NCBI GenBank assembly: GCA_017626045.1
Contig: JAGAJP010000006.1
Span: 1-36,902, forward strand
Direction of reading: 5' to 3'
DNA: 36,902 bases
From: Muribaculaceae bacterium
GTDB lineage: Bacteria > Bacteroidota > Bacteroidia > Bacteroidales > Muribaculaceae
A program made the translations under genes and the position numbers. The notes below the pieces were generated by a model. It saw nothing but the letters and a program-made list of their open reading frames with translations, had not been told where the DNA came from and ran no database searches. The stretch's first letter is position 1, and every line of letters starts with the position of its first letter. This document shows positions 1 through 6,947 of the stretch, one piece after another.

Positions 1-88
1 ACGAAATGCTCATGGTCGCGGCGGTTGTGATTACCCTACGCAAACTCACTTCCGTTAACAATCGTTTTTAAACAACCTCTAAACACTT

Positions 89-102
89 GGCTCCTCGGAG
101 CC
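89..102 (-). terminator. Possible terminator after Sel1 gene
   Basis: A perfect palindrome GGCTCCTCGGAGCC lies immediately past the stop codon (104-106) of the minus-strand Sel1 lipoprotein gene. It can form a short 5-6 bp GC stem. The minus-strand sequence after it is only loosely T-rich, so it is a weak intrinsic terminator at best. The decamer CCGTTAACAA occurs at 52-61 and again at 101-110, bracketing it. Positions 1-88 hold no gene I can support. Confidence 0.3.
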
Positions 103-103
103 G

Positions 104-688
104 TTAACAAACTCTCAAAAAATAACCGAAGTATTGTTTATTATTATCTACCTCAATATTGTTTATTCCATTGAAATAAATGTATGACATTATCCTTAAA
201 TAATAAGGTTCCTTTTTGTCTTGAATATTATCGAGAATGAACATTGCTCTTTCCTCGTTTATGTCAAAATTTGAACCATTTAATAGTTCGACTGCATAGC
301 GAGTTAAGGAATAAGAATCTTGAGTATTGCTACAAAGGCTCTCCAACATTTGTTTTCCTTTCTCAACATTTTCATCAATCCCATACAAGCCATAAATATA
401 TGATAAAGCGACATCACATCTTGCTTGAGGGCATCCTGCATCAGCAGCTTCCTTTAACAGGGACCATGCAATTTCTTCATTATATTCTATCCCATCACCG
501 TTACTGTAAGCTTTTGCAAGTCTCCATTTTGCATAAGCATTCCCTTCAGAAGCTGCCTGCTTATATAATTCTGCGGCTTCCTCAAATTTATTATCAAGTC
601 TTAGTTTGTCTGCCCTTTCAACCGTATTACTACAACTCGATAATAAAATAATCAATACCGATAATAATGTTATAAATTTTTGTTCCAT
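104..688 (-). CDS. Sel1-repeat lipoprotein
   Basis: The 194-residue product starts with a lipoprotein signal peptide (hydrophobic residues 6-16, lipobox LSSC, Cys19), so it should be a periplasmic or outer-membrane lipoprotein. From about residue 33 it consists of helix pairs of the Sel1/TPR-like type: motifs such as AAELYKQAASEGNAYAKWRLA and AWSLLKEAADAGCPQARCDVA, followed by two more degenerate units to the C-terminus. Sel1 repeats are protein-interaction scaffolds; the partner cannot be read here. It begins 18 bp after the stop of the upstream DUF2971 gene on the same strand, so the two are probably cotranscribed. Base composition is visibly more AT-rich than in the arabinose genes, suggesting recent acquisition. 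The family call is solid; the biological role is unknown. Confidence 0.8.
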   Translation of the reverse strand: MEQKFITLLSVLIILLSSCSNTVERADKLRLDNKFEEAAELYKQAASEGNAYAKWRLAKAYSNGDGIEYNEEIAWSLLKEAADAGCPQARCDVALSYIYGLYGIDENVEKGKQMLESLCSNTQDSYSLTRYAVELLNGSNFDINEERAMFILDNIQDKKEPYYLRIMSYIYFNGINNIEVDNNKQYFGYFLRVC

Positions 689-706
689 GTTTGTTTCTTC
701 GTTTAG

Positions 707-1420
707 TTAATGAATGTCTATGTGAATTTTTGAAGGTCTGACCTTTATACCATATTTTTCAGTAAGTATAATGCATAATTCCGAAGCGGCTCTTGGTTCT
801 ATATGTGGAGATAAAATTATTTCTTCTATTAATTCATCCGGTTTCACCATCAATGATATTCCATTGGTTTTCTTAACTGTATCAGTTCCATTTTTAGGTA
901 TGAAATAGAAACGTAGTTCTTTTTCATCAGCATATGAAGAATCTTTAGAGAAAAGAAAACTTTCCTGATAGAAATGGTAACCGTGATAAGCAATTTTTCC
1001 ATAAAGAAGATCATATTCTGTAAAATCGATAGCAGAGATAAAATTCGATACCGTAGATTTAATGCAAGCTCCAAGTTTCGTGGTATAGTTGTGCCACATT
1101 AACGAGCTTTCAGCATCTCGCAATGTCCAGCATGATGTAGGAATCGTACTTGTATGCCTATATTTTTCAAGTTTATCCGACATAATACATATATCTTGTT
1201 TTACTTTGTCTTTATCAGGATTATAATTTGCACAATATATAGGAAACATATCTTTAAGAGGCAACTCACTCTCATGCACATCTGGGAAATTACCCTTAAA
1301 TTTCACGAAATATGTTTTAGTACTTAACAACTTCAATAAAAAATCTAAATCTAAATACTGGCATATCGGTTCTTCAGGATTTACTTCCGATTTGACATAG
1401 CAATACTTGACATTGTCCAT
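707..1420 (-). CDS. DUF2971 domain protein
   Basis: The 237-residue product has no signal peptide and should be cytosolic. It matches the DUF2971 pattern: an N-terminal part with a residue set around YLDLDFLLKLLSTKTYFVKF, a central CWTLRDAESSLMWHNYTTKLGACI block (Cys, Ser, Trp and His in the family's 'cf S ... MW..Y...G.ci' arrangement) at about residues 97-120, and a beta-rich C-terminal half ending in a segment with DELIEEIILSP. No biochemical function is established for the family as far as I know; members are scattered accessory genes. The gene is AT-rich like its downstream partner. There is no clear TAnnTTTG box in the 55 bp before the start; the nearest promoter-like site on this strand is at 1804-1832, beyond a folded segment ending in a terminator, so expression may depend on reading through that leader. 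Confidence 0.7.
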   Translation of the reverse strand: MDNVKYCYVKSEVNPEEPICQYLDLDFLLKLLSTKTYFVKFKGNFPDVHESELPLKDMFPIYCANYNPDKDKVKQDICIMSDKLEKYRHTSTIPTSCWTLRDAESSLMWHNYTTKLGACIKSTVSNFISAIDFTEYDLLYGKIAYHGYHFYQESFLFSKDSSYADEKELRFYFIPKNGTDTVKKTNGISLMVKPDELIEEIILSPHIEPRAASELCIILTEKYGIKVRPSKIHIDIH

Positions 1421-1475
1421 AGATTTTCGTTGATAAAAGCCTCGGTCTTCCTCTCGTTGGCGTTATCGTTTCATG

Positions 1476-1513
1476 AAAAAAGCGTAGGAATCTGTATCTG
1501 TTGCCGTCCTACG
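1476..1513 (-). terminator. Intrinsic terminator-like hairpin
   Basis: On the minus strand the 7-bp arms CGTAGGA (1513-1507) and TCCTACG (1489-1483) enclose a 17-nt loop and are followed, after one C, by six T (1481-1476). It sits 56 bp upstream of the DUF2971 start, at the end of the folded segment. Confidence 0.5.
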
Positions 1514-1797
1514 TTTCGAGGCTTCTCGCATTGCCCTATTCATGTCGGATGGCAACGCAGAAGCCCACGCCTGTATATGCAATTATTGCGTCCGGCTATA
1601 TTTCTCCCGAAATATCATGCTGGAGGCAAGATAATCATATACCAGGGGCATCTACCGTTGCTCAATCCTTGACATGAATATGAAACTTTGCGAGAATTTC
1701 GAAACGTCAAGAATCAGCGCGGATAAACGCTTTTAAATTAAAATGTCTGCAACCCGCTCCGCATTACCCCAGACCAGGACTTCTGCATGGCGGTCTG
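1476..1797 (-). ncRNA. Candidate structured RNA or long leader
   Basis: No convincing protein gene covers this stretch, but the minus strand folds well. Reading 5' to 3' on the minus strand: a CAGACC/GGTCTG stem (1797-1792 with 1775-1770); a 9-bp stem ATTCTTGAC/GTCAAGGAT with one G-U pair (1714-1706 with 1673-1665); a perfect 7-bp hairpin ATATTTC-GGGA-GAAATAT whose loop is a GNRA tetraloop on this strand (1615-1598); a 15-bp stem with a single bulged G and one G-U pair (1565-1551 with 1535-1520); then a terminator (1513-1476). A promoter-like box lies just upstream (1804-1832). I do not recognise it as RNase P, tmRNA or SRP RNA: their conserved cores are absent. It points towards DUF2971, so it may be an independent RNA or an attenuator-type 5' leader. 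Ends are estimates. Confidence 0.5.
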
Positions 1798-1803
1798 CAA
1801 TCG

Positions 1804-1832
1804 CAAAATTAATAAAAATTTTTAAGAATCAA
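1804..1832 (-). promoter_or_regulatory. Promoter-like site, minus strand
   Basis: The minus strand carries TAATTTTG (1811-1804), an exact match to the Bacteroidota -7 consensus TAnnTTTG, with TTG at 1832-1830 as a -33 element. The spacer is 18 nt, one short of the usual 19-21. It would start transcription near 1797, at the edge of the first stem of the folded segment. Confidence 0.4.
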
Positions 1833-2024
1833 GGGTAATTGTGAATTTTTTTGAAAAAAATTTTTGATTGACATTCTTTGGAGAGCGGTAAGAGGAAGGA
1901 GGATTTAATGACAGACGATGGAGGGGAACTGAGCAAAAGCTCAGGGCGGGGACGGCTTCGCGACTTGTGGGCAGGCAAGGAGGATGCCGGGAGGGATTTT
2001 TATGCTTTATAACATATGGAAATA

Positions 2025-2056
2025 TTTGGAGGTGTGGAGAAGTTGTTGTAACTTTA
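2025..2056 (+). promoter_or_regulatory. Promoter of arabinose operon
   Basis: TTTG (2025-2028) and TAACTTTA (2049-2056; seven of eight positions of TAnnTTTG) are separated by exactly 20 nt, the canonical Bacteroidota sigma-ABfr arrangement. Transcription should start near 2062, giving a leader of about 70 nt before galM. Confidence 0.65.
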
Positions 2057-2067
2057 CCGCCGAAAGA

Positions 2068-2084
2068 AGTGTAAAAATTACACT
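2068..2084 (+). promoter_or_regulatory. Dyad operator, likely AraR site
   Basis: A perfect inverted repeat, AGTGTAA-AAA-TTACACT, starts only about 12 bp downstream of the -7 box, where a bound repressor would block initiation or clearance. The operon encodes a Nudix-type AraR regulator, whose family binds palindromic sites in front of arabinose genes. I saw no second copy before araR, araD or araA. Assigning it to AraR is an inference from position and symmetry. Confidence 0.6.
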
Positions 2085-2131
2085 CATTTTTATAATGGAA
2101 TCTAATACAAATACATAACCTATAAGACGAC

Positions 2132-3286
2132 ATGAAAAGAACAACTAAGGCTGTAATGACGGGGATGGTCGCCATGCTGGCGATGGCATCCTGCTCCACT
2201 AAGGAGACTTCTCAAATCACTGCATCGGGCCTTGACCCGAAGAACTTTGAAGCGGACTACAACGGCAAGCAGACCGCTCTCTACACTCTGAAGAATGCCA
2301 ACGGCATGGAGGTGTGCATCACCAATTTCGGCGGTCGCATCGTGTCGATAATGGTGCCTGACCGCAACGGTGATTTCAAGGACGTGGTATTAGGCTTCGA
2401 CAGCGTCCAGGCGTATTTCCCTGAAAACAATCAGACTGACTTCGGAGCGGCTATCGGCAGATACGCCAACCGAATCAATCAGGGCAAGATAGTGATCGAA
2501 GGCGACACCATCCAGCTGCCGCAGAACAATTTCGGACATTGCCTGCACGGAGGTCCCACAGGCTGGCAGTATCAGGTGTATGGCGCAAGCCAGCCCAACG
2601 ACAGCACCCTTGTGCTCACAATGGACAGCCCCGACGGCGACAACAACTTCCCGGGCAATGTAAAGGCTGAAGTGACATATACTCTTCTCGGCGACAACGC
2701 CATCGACATCGCATACAAGGCTACCACCGACAAGACGACCGTCATCAACATGACCAACCACTCATATTTCAACCTCAACGGCAACCCCGGCACGCCTATC
2801 ACCGACAATGTGCTGACCATCAACGCAACACGTTACACTCCCGTCGACTCCACCTATATGACAACAGGTGAAATCACCGAGGTCAACGGCACTCCCATGG
2901 ACTTCACAAAGGCTAAAGTCATCGGTCAGGATATAGAAAAGACAGACTTCGACCAGATAAAGAACGGCAACGGCTACGACCACAACTGGGTGCTCGACGC
3001 TGCCGGCGACGACTCGAAAGTCGCTGTGAGCCTCTACGCTCCCGCTACCGGCATCAGACTTGACGTGCTCACCGACGAGCCCGGCATCCAGGTATACACC
3101 GGCAACTTCCTCGACGGAACAGTCACAGGCAAGAAAGGGATAGTATACAACCAGCGCACCGGCATCTGCCTCGAGACTCAGAAATATCCCGACACTCCCA
3201 ACAAACCCGAATGGCCGTCGGCATGGCTGAAACCAGGCGAGACCTATACGAGCCATTGCGTGTTCAAGTTCTCAACGGAGAATTGA
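2132..3286 (+). CDS. galM: Aldose 1-epimerase (mutarotase) lipoprotein
   Basis: Interconverts the alpha and beta anomers of free aldoses, presumably arabinose or galactose before uptake or phosphorylation. The 384-residue product begins with a lipoprotein signal peptide (lipobox MASC, Cys21), so it acts outside the cytoplasm. The galactose-mutarotase fold is clear: GRYANRI near residue 109, the NHSYFNLNG block carrying the catalytic His near residue 211, YDHNWVL near 282, and the general-base Glu in CLETQKYPDTPN near 348. It is the first gene of the operon, downstream of the promoter and dyad, and is followed by a symporter. In B. thetaiotaomicron a mutarotase gene likewise belongs to the AraR-controlled arabinose cluster. 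The last codons merge with an AT-rich repeat: the stop TGA is part of a GAGAATTGA unit. Confidence 0.9.
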   Translation: MKRTTKAVMTGMVAMLAMASCSTKETSQITASGLDPKNFEADYNGKQTALYTLKNANGMEVCITNFGGRIVSIMVPDRNGDFKDVVLGFDSVQAYFPENNQTDFGAAIGRYANRINQGKIVIEGDTIQLPQNNFGHCLHGGPTGWQYQVYGASQPNDSTLVLTMDSPDGDNNFPGNVKAEVTYTLLGDNAIDIAYKATTDKTTVINMTNHSYFNLNGNPGTPITDNVLTINATRYTPVDSTYMTTGEITEVNGTPMDFTKAKVIGQDIEKTDFDQIKNGNGYDHNWVLDAAGDDSKVAVSLYAPATGIRLDVLTDEPGIQVYTGNFLDGTVTGKKGIVYNQRTGICLETQKYPDTPNKPEWPSAWLKPGETYTSHCVFKFSTEN

Positions 3287-3345
3287 AAATTGAAAATTGA
3301 GAATTGAAAATTGAGAATTAGACCAATTAGACCAATTTTGAATTT
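3283..3345 (+). repeat. AT-rich iterated repeat after galM
   Basis: Tandem GAGAATTGAAAATT-type units (3280s to about 3318) begin inside the galM stop codon and run into a 9-bp repeat (TTAGACCAA twice, from about 3321). The same two unit types recur before araR and araD. Confidence 0.7.
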
Positions 3346-3375
3346 AAACAACAATAACAAAATAAAAATAGAATT

Positions 3376-5070
3376 ATGGCATTTTTAGATTGGTTGGTAG
3401 TCGGGCTGTTCGCGCTCGCGCTCATAGGCATCATCCTCTGGGTCATGAAGCAGAAGCAGAGCAACGCCGACGACTACTTCCTTGGTGGCAAGGACGCCAC
3501 ATGGATTGCAATCGGCGCGTCGATCTTCGCGTCAAACATCGGTTCGGAACACCTTATCGGCCTCGCCGGCTCCGGTGCCTCAAGCGGTATGGCGATGGCT
3601 CACTGGGAAATCCAGGGGTGGATGATATTGATCTTGGGCTGGGTGTTCGTGCCCTTCTACTCCCGCTCCATGGTGATCACCATGCCGGAGTTTCTTGAAA
3701 AACGCTTCAACCCCGCTTCGCGCACCATCCTCTCTGTGATCTCGCTCATCAGCTATGTGCTCACAAAGGTGGCAGTTACTGTCTATGCCGGCGGACTCGT
3801 GTTCCAGCAGGTGTTCGGCATCGAAAGCCTCTGGGGCATCGACTTCTTCTGGATCGCCGCCATCGGCCTTGTGGTCATAACAGCTCTCTACACTGTGTTC
3901 GGCGGTATGAAATCAGTGCTCTACACCTCTGTGCTCCAGACTCCTATACTTCTTCTCGGCTCTCTCATAATCCTTGTTCTCGGACTCAGGGAACTTGGCG
4001 GATGGGACGAGATGATGCGCATCTGCTCTGAGGTGAAGGTCAATGAATACGGCGACAGCATGGTCAACCTTATCCGCGACAACCGCGACCCGCAGTATCC
4101 CTGGCTCGGCGCACTTATCGGATCGGCAGTAATCGGCTTCTGGTACTGGTGTACCGACCAGTTTATCGTGCAGCGCGTTCTTTCGGGTCGCGACGAGAAG
4201 CAGGCACGCCGAGGCACAATCTTCGGAGCTTACCTGAAACTGCTCCCGGTATTCCTGTTCCTAATCCCGGGCATGATCGCATTTGCGCTCCACCAGAACC
4301 TGGGCGACTTCCTGCCCATGACTCCTGAAGGCATGCCCAACTCCGACGCAGCATTCCCGACACTCGTGGCAAAACTTCTGCCTGCCGGTGTGAAGGGTCT
4401 CATAGTGTGCGGTATTCTTGCCGCCCTCATGAGTTCTCTGGCTTCTCTGTTCAACTCATCGGCAGCCCTCTTCACCATCGACTTCTACCAGAGGTTCAAG
4501 CCCAACACCGACCCCAAGAAACTCGTTAAGATCGGTCAGGCAGCAACCGTTGTAATCGTGATCCTCGGCATACTGTGGATTCCGGTGATGCGCTCGGTGG
4601 GCGACGTGCTGTATCTCTATCTGCAAGACGTTCAGTCAGTGCTTGCCCCGGGTATCGCCTCGGCATTCCTTATCGGTATCCTCTGGAAACGCGCCACCGC
4701 CAAGGGCGGCATGTGGGCACTTCTCGCCGGCCTGATCGTGGGTCTGACAAGACTCGGAGCCAAGATCTACTATTCCACACAGGGAGTAGTGGCTGGCGCC
4801 AACCCCGACGCAAGCCTCTTCCAGAAAGTGTTCTACGATGAGAACTGGCTCTTCTTCTGCGGCTGGATGCTCGCGTTCTGTCTCGCAGTGGGCGTGATAG
4901 TATCGCTCTGCACCAAGGCTCCGGATCCCGAAAAGATCAAAGGTCTCGTGTTCGGCACCTCCACACCTGAGCAGCGCCTCGCCACTCGCCAGAGCTGGAA
5001 CCACTGGGATATAATCCACTCGATAATCATCCTCGGCATCACAGCGGCATTCTACTGGTACTTCTGGTAA
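3376..5070 (+). CDS. Sodium/sugar symporter (SSS family)
   Basis: A 564-residue inner-membrane transporter of the sodium:solute symporter (SLC5/SSF) family that should import L-arabinose, or the sugar made by the mutarotase, with Na+. Many hydrophobic segments span the whole protein, starting with a segment at residues 6-24 that is followed by DDYFLGGKDATWIAIGASIFASNIG, the family's characteristic TM1 region. The segment GGMKSVLYTSVLQTPILLLGSL and the YWCTDQFIVQRVLSGRD loop are also typical of sugar SSS proteins. It lies between galM and araR in the operon, matching the position of the arabinose permease (AraP) in the Bacteroides AraR regulon. Substrate is inferred from context. There is no porin or SusCD pair next to it. 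An inverted repeat able to form a long hairpin follows its stop codon. Confidence 0.88.
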   Translation: MAFLDWLVVGLFALALIGIILWVMKQKQSNADDYFLGGKDATWIAIGASIFASNIGSEHLIGLAGSGASSGMAMAHWEIQGWMILILGWVFVPFYSRSMVITMPEFLEKRFNPASRTILSVISLISYVLTKVAVTVYAGGLVFQQVFGIESLWGIDFFWIAAIGLVVITALYTVFGGMKSVLYTSVLQTPILLLGSLIILVLGLRELGGWDEMMRICSEVKVNEYGDSMVNLIRDNRDPQYPWLGALIGSAVIGFWYWCTDQFIVQRVLSGRDEKQARRGTIFGAYLKLLPVFLFLIPGMIAFALHQNLGDFLPMTPEGMPNSDAAFPTLVAKLLPAGVKGLIVCGILAALMSSLASLFNSSAALFTIDFYQRFKPNTDPKKLVKIGQAATVVIVILGILWIPVMRSVGDVLYLYLQDVQSVLAPGIASAFLIGILWKRATAKGGMWALLAGLIVGLTRLGAKIYYSTQGVVAGANPDASLFQKVFYDENWLFFCGWMLAFCLAVGVIVSLCTKAPDPEKIKGLVFGTSTPEQRLATRQSWNHWDIIHSIIILGITAAFYWYFW

Positions 5071-5095
5071 TCTGACCAATGCATAATGCATAATT

Positions 5096-5184
5096 GAATT
5101 GAGAATTTAGAATTTAGAATTTAGAATTCTTGACTCGGGTATTAGATCAATTCGACCAATTCTAAATTTCTAAATTCTCAATTC
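5096..5184 (+). repeat. Long AT-rich inverted repeat in ara operon
   Basis: The arm 5096-5121 (GAATTGAGAATTTAG...) is complementary to 5158-5184 with a single 1-base insertion, leaving a loop of about 36 nt that contains TTGACTCGGGTAT. In the polycistronic mRNA this would be a hairpin of about 26 bp between the symporter and araR. It could stabilise the upstream message or reduce downstream expression. A 37-nt stretch (5106-5142) recurs exactly at 5898-5934. Confidence 0.7.
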
Positions 5185-5194
5185 TAAATTAAAT

Positions 5195-5845
5195 ATGAAT
5201 GAGTATTACAACGAGCATTCCCGCCATTACGTAGGAGTGGACTGCGTGATATTCGGCCTCTGCGAAGGGAAACTCAACATCCTTCTCATAAAGCGCAAGA
5301 TGATGCCGGGCAAAGACCGGTGGTCGCTGATGGGCGGTTTTGTGGAGGAAGACGAGTCGGTAGACGATGCCGCGCAAAGAGTGCTGTATCAGCTCACCGG
5401 GCTTGAGAATGTCTATATGGACCAGGTGGGCACCTTCGGCGAGCCGGGCAGAGACCCGGGAGCGAGAGTGATTTCAGTGGCATACTGCGCCTTGATCAAC
5501 TTCGACGAGCACGACCGACAGAGGGTTTCCGACAACAATGCCCTCTGGGTGCCGCTCGACGAGATGCCCACACTCGCATTCGACCATCCGCAGATAGTGG
5601 CGAAAGCTCTTGAATGGCTACGCGAGAAAGTGCACCGCCGCCCGATAGTGTTCCGGTTCCTCCCGGAACTGTTCACCCTGCGGCAACTGCAGTCGGTCTA
5701 CGAGGCTATTCTCGGCGAAGACCTCGACAAGAGGAATTTCCGTAAACGGATAGCGGAGATGGATGTTCTCGAAAACACCGGCATCAAAGACAAGAGGCAC
5801 TCCAAGAGGGGGGCGACGCTTTATAAATTGAGAATTGAGAATTGA
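5195..5845 (+). CDS. araR: Nudix-type arabinose repressor AraR
   Basis: A 216-residue DNA-binding regulator of the NrtR/AraR type. Residues about 12-140 form a Nudix fold (FGLCEGKLNILLIKRK; GGFVEEDESVDDAAQRVLYQLTGL). The Nudix box is degenerate: the REUXEE core reads RVLYQL, so the metal-binding glutamates are missing and the domain should sense a ligand rather than hydrolyse one. Residues about 150-216 form a winged helix (PELFTLRQLQSVYEAILG, RNFRKRIAEM). AraR of B. thetaiotaomicron has this architecture and responds to L-arabinose. The gene lies inside the operon it probably controls, and the 17-bp dyad before galM is the likely target. The last residues (LRIEN) are encoded by the AT-rich repeat following the gene, so its native C-terminus may have been shorter or different. 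Confidence 0.85.
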   Translation: MNEYYNEHSRHYVGVDCVIFGLCEGKLNILLIKRKMMPGKDRWSLMGGFVEEDESVDDAAQRVLYQLTGLENVYMDQVGTFGEPGRDPGARVISVAYCALINFDEHDRQRVSDNNALWVPLDEMPTLAFDHPQIVAKALEWLREKVHRRPIVFRFLPELFTLRQLQSVYEAILGEDLDKRNFRKRIAEMDVLENTGIKDKRHSKRGATLYKLRIEN

Positions 5846-5980
5846 AAATTGAGAATTGAGAATTGAGAATTGATAATTGAGAATTGAGAATTGAAAATTT
5901 AGAATTTAGAATTTAGAATTCTTGACTCGGGTATCTGACTAATTAGACCAATCAGACTAATCAGACCAATTTTGAATTCA
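5836..5980 (+). repeat. AT-rich repeat tract before araD
   Basis: Runs of GAGAATTGA and TTTAGAA units start within the last araR codons. They are followed at 5898-5934 by an exact copy of the 37 nt found at 5106-5142, then by 9-bp units of the form TYAGACYAA (about 5942-5970). No protein gene or RNA gene is visible here. Confidence 0.75.
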
Positions 5981-6001
5981 TTAATATAGAAGACAATAAA
6001 T

Positions 6002-6688
6002 ATGCTTGAAAAACTTAAACAGGAAGTATATAAAGCAAACATGGACCTGGTGAAACACGGGCTCGTGATATTCACATGGGGCAACGTGTCGGGGATAGAC
6101 CGCGAGAAAGGTCTCGTGGTCATAAAGCCCAGCGGCGTTGACTATGACGTGATGAAACCGGAAGACATGGTGGTGGTAGACCTTCAGGGAAATGTGGTGG
6201 AAGGAAGCCTCAAGCCCTCCAGCGACACCCCTACACACCTTGCCATCTACAGGGCATGGCCGGAGGTGGGAGGCGTGGTCCACACCCACTCCACTTTCGC
6301 CACCGCATGGGCACAGGCGGGACTCGACATTCCCAATATCGGAACCACTCACGCCGACTATTTCCATGAGGCGATACCCTGCACCGCCGACATGACAGAG
6401 GATGAGGTGAAGGGCGCTTACGAGCTTGAGACCGGAAACGTCATCATAAAGCGCTTCGAGGGCATGAACCCTATGCACACGCCGGGAGTACTTGTCAAGA
6501 ACCACGGTCCCTTCGCGTGGGGCAAGGATGCCCACGACGCGGTTCACAACGCGGTGGTGATGGAGCAGGTGGCAAAGATGGCAAGCATTGCCTTCGCAGC
6601 CAATCCCAACCTGACCATGAATCCGCTGCTGGTGGAAAAGCACTTCAACCGCAAGCACGGCCCCAACGCCTACTATGGACAGAACTAA
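6002..6688 (+). CDS. araD: L-ribulose-5-phosphate 4-epimerase
   Basis: Third step of L-arabinose catabolism: converts L-ribulose 5-phosphate to D-xylulose 5-phosphate in the cytosol by a class II aldolase-like, metal-dependent mechanism. The 228-residue length is normal. Diagnostic blocks are [21 protein letters not shown] (residues 23-43), the metal-binding [14 protein letters not shown] (His96 and His98 region), [15 protein letters not shown], and [11 protein letters not shown] with the third metal His. These agree closely with the AraD family rather than with fuculose-phosphate aldolases. It follows araR in the same direction and is separated from it by repeats, and from araA by a palindrome-rich 259-bp spacer. 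Confidence 0.95.
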   Translation: MLEKLKQEVYKANMDLVKHGLVIFTWGNVSGIDREKGLVVIKPSGVDYDVMKPEDMVVVDLQGNVVEGSLKPSSDTPTHLAIYRAWPEVGGVVHTHSTFATAWAQAGLDIPNIGTTHADYFHEAIPCTADMTEDEVKGAYELETGNVIIKRFEGMNPMHTPGVLVKNHGPFAWGKDAHDAVHNAVVMEQVAKMASIAFAANPNLTMNPLLVEKHFNRKHGPNAYYGQN

Positions 6689-6691
6689 TTG

Positions 6692-6905
6692 AGAATTTAG
6701 AATTGCTCGGACTGGGGCGGACCGGGGGCGAGGATTTACAAATCCTCGCAACAAGAGCACCTGCTTACGAGAGCACCTGCCTGCGATGGCGCCTTGCCAA
6801 CGAGAGCACCTGCCTGGTATAGCGAGGATTTGTAAATCCTCGCCCCCAGTAATCCTCGCCCCCGGTCCACCCTGGTAAGCCCAATTCTAAATTCTAAATT
6901 AAAAA
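6692..6905 (+). repeat. Composite palindrome repeat, araD-araA spacer
   Basis: Outer AT-rich arms (TTGAGAATTTAGAATTG near 6690-6705; CAATTCTAAATTCTAAATT near 6882-6900) flank an 18-bp perfect inverted repeat, GGACCGGGGGCGAGGATT at 6719-6736 with its complement at 6851-6868. Inside are two 22-bp palindromes with half site GCGAGGATTT (6728-6749, centre AC; 6822-6843, centre GT) and three copies of GAGCACCTGC (about 6754, 6771 and 6804). The nested symmetry looks like a small non-autonomous mobile unit or REP-type cluster sitting inside the operon. Confidence 0.75.
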
Positions 6906-6947
6906 TTAAAAATAAAAAAAATAAAATCCTATAAAACTTTAAATATT

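Noticed and set aside
1430..1672. 80-residue plus-strand frame in the 1421-2131 spacer
   Set aside because: Its sequence follows the stems of the folded minus-strand segment, has no family resemblance and no promoter; the strand-specific GNRA loop and terminator favour RNA on the other strand.
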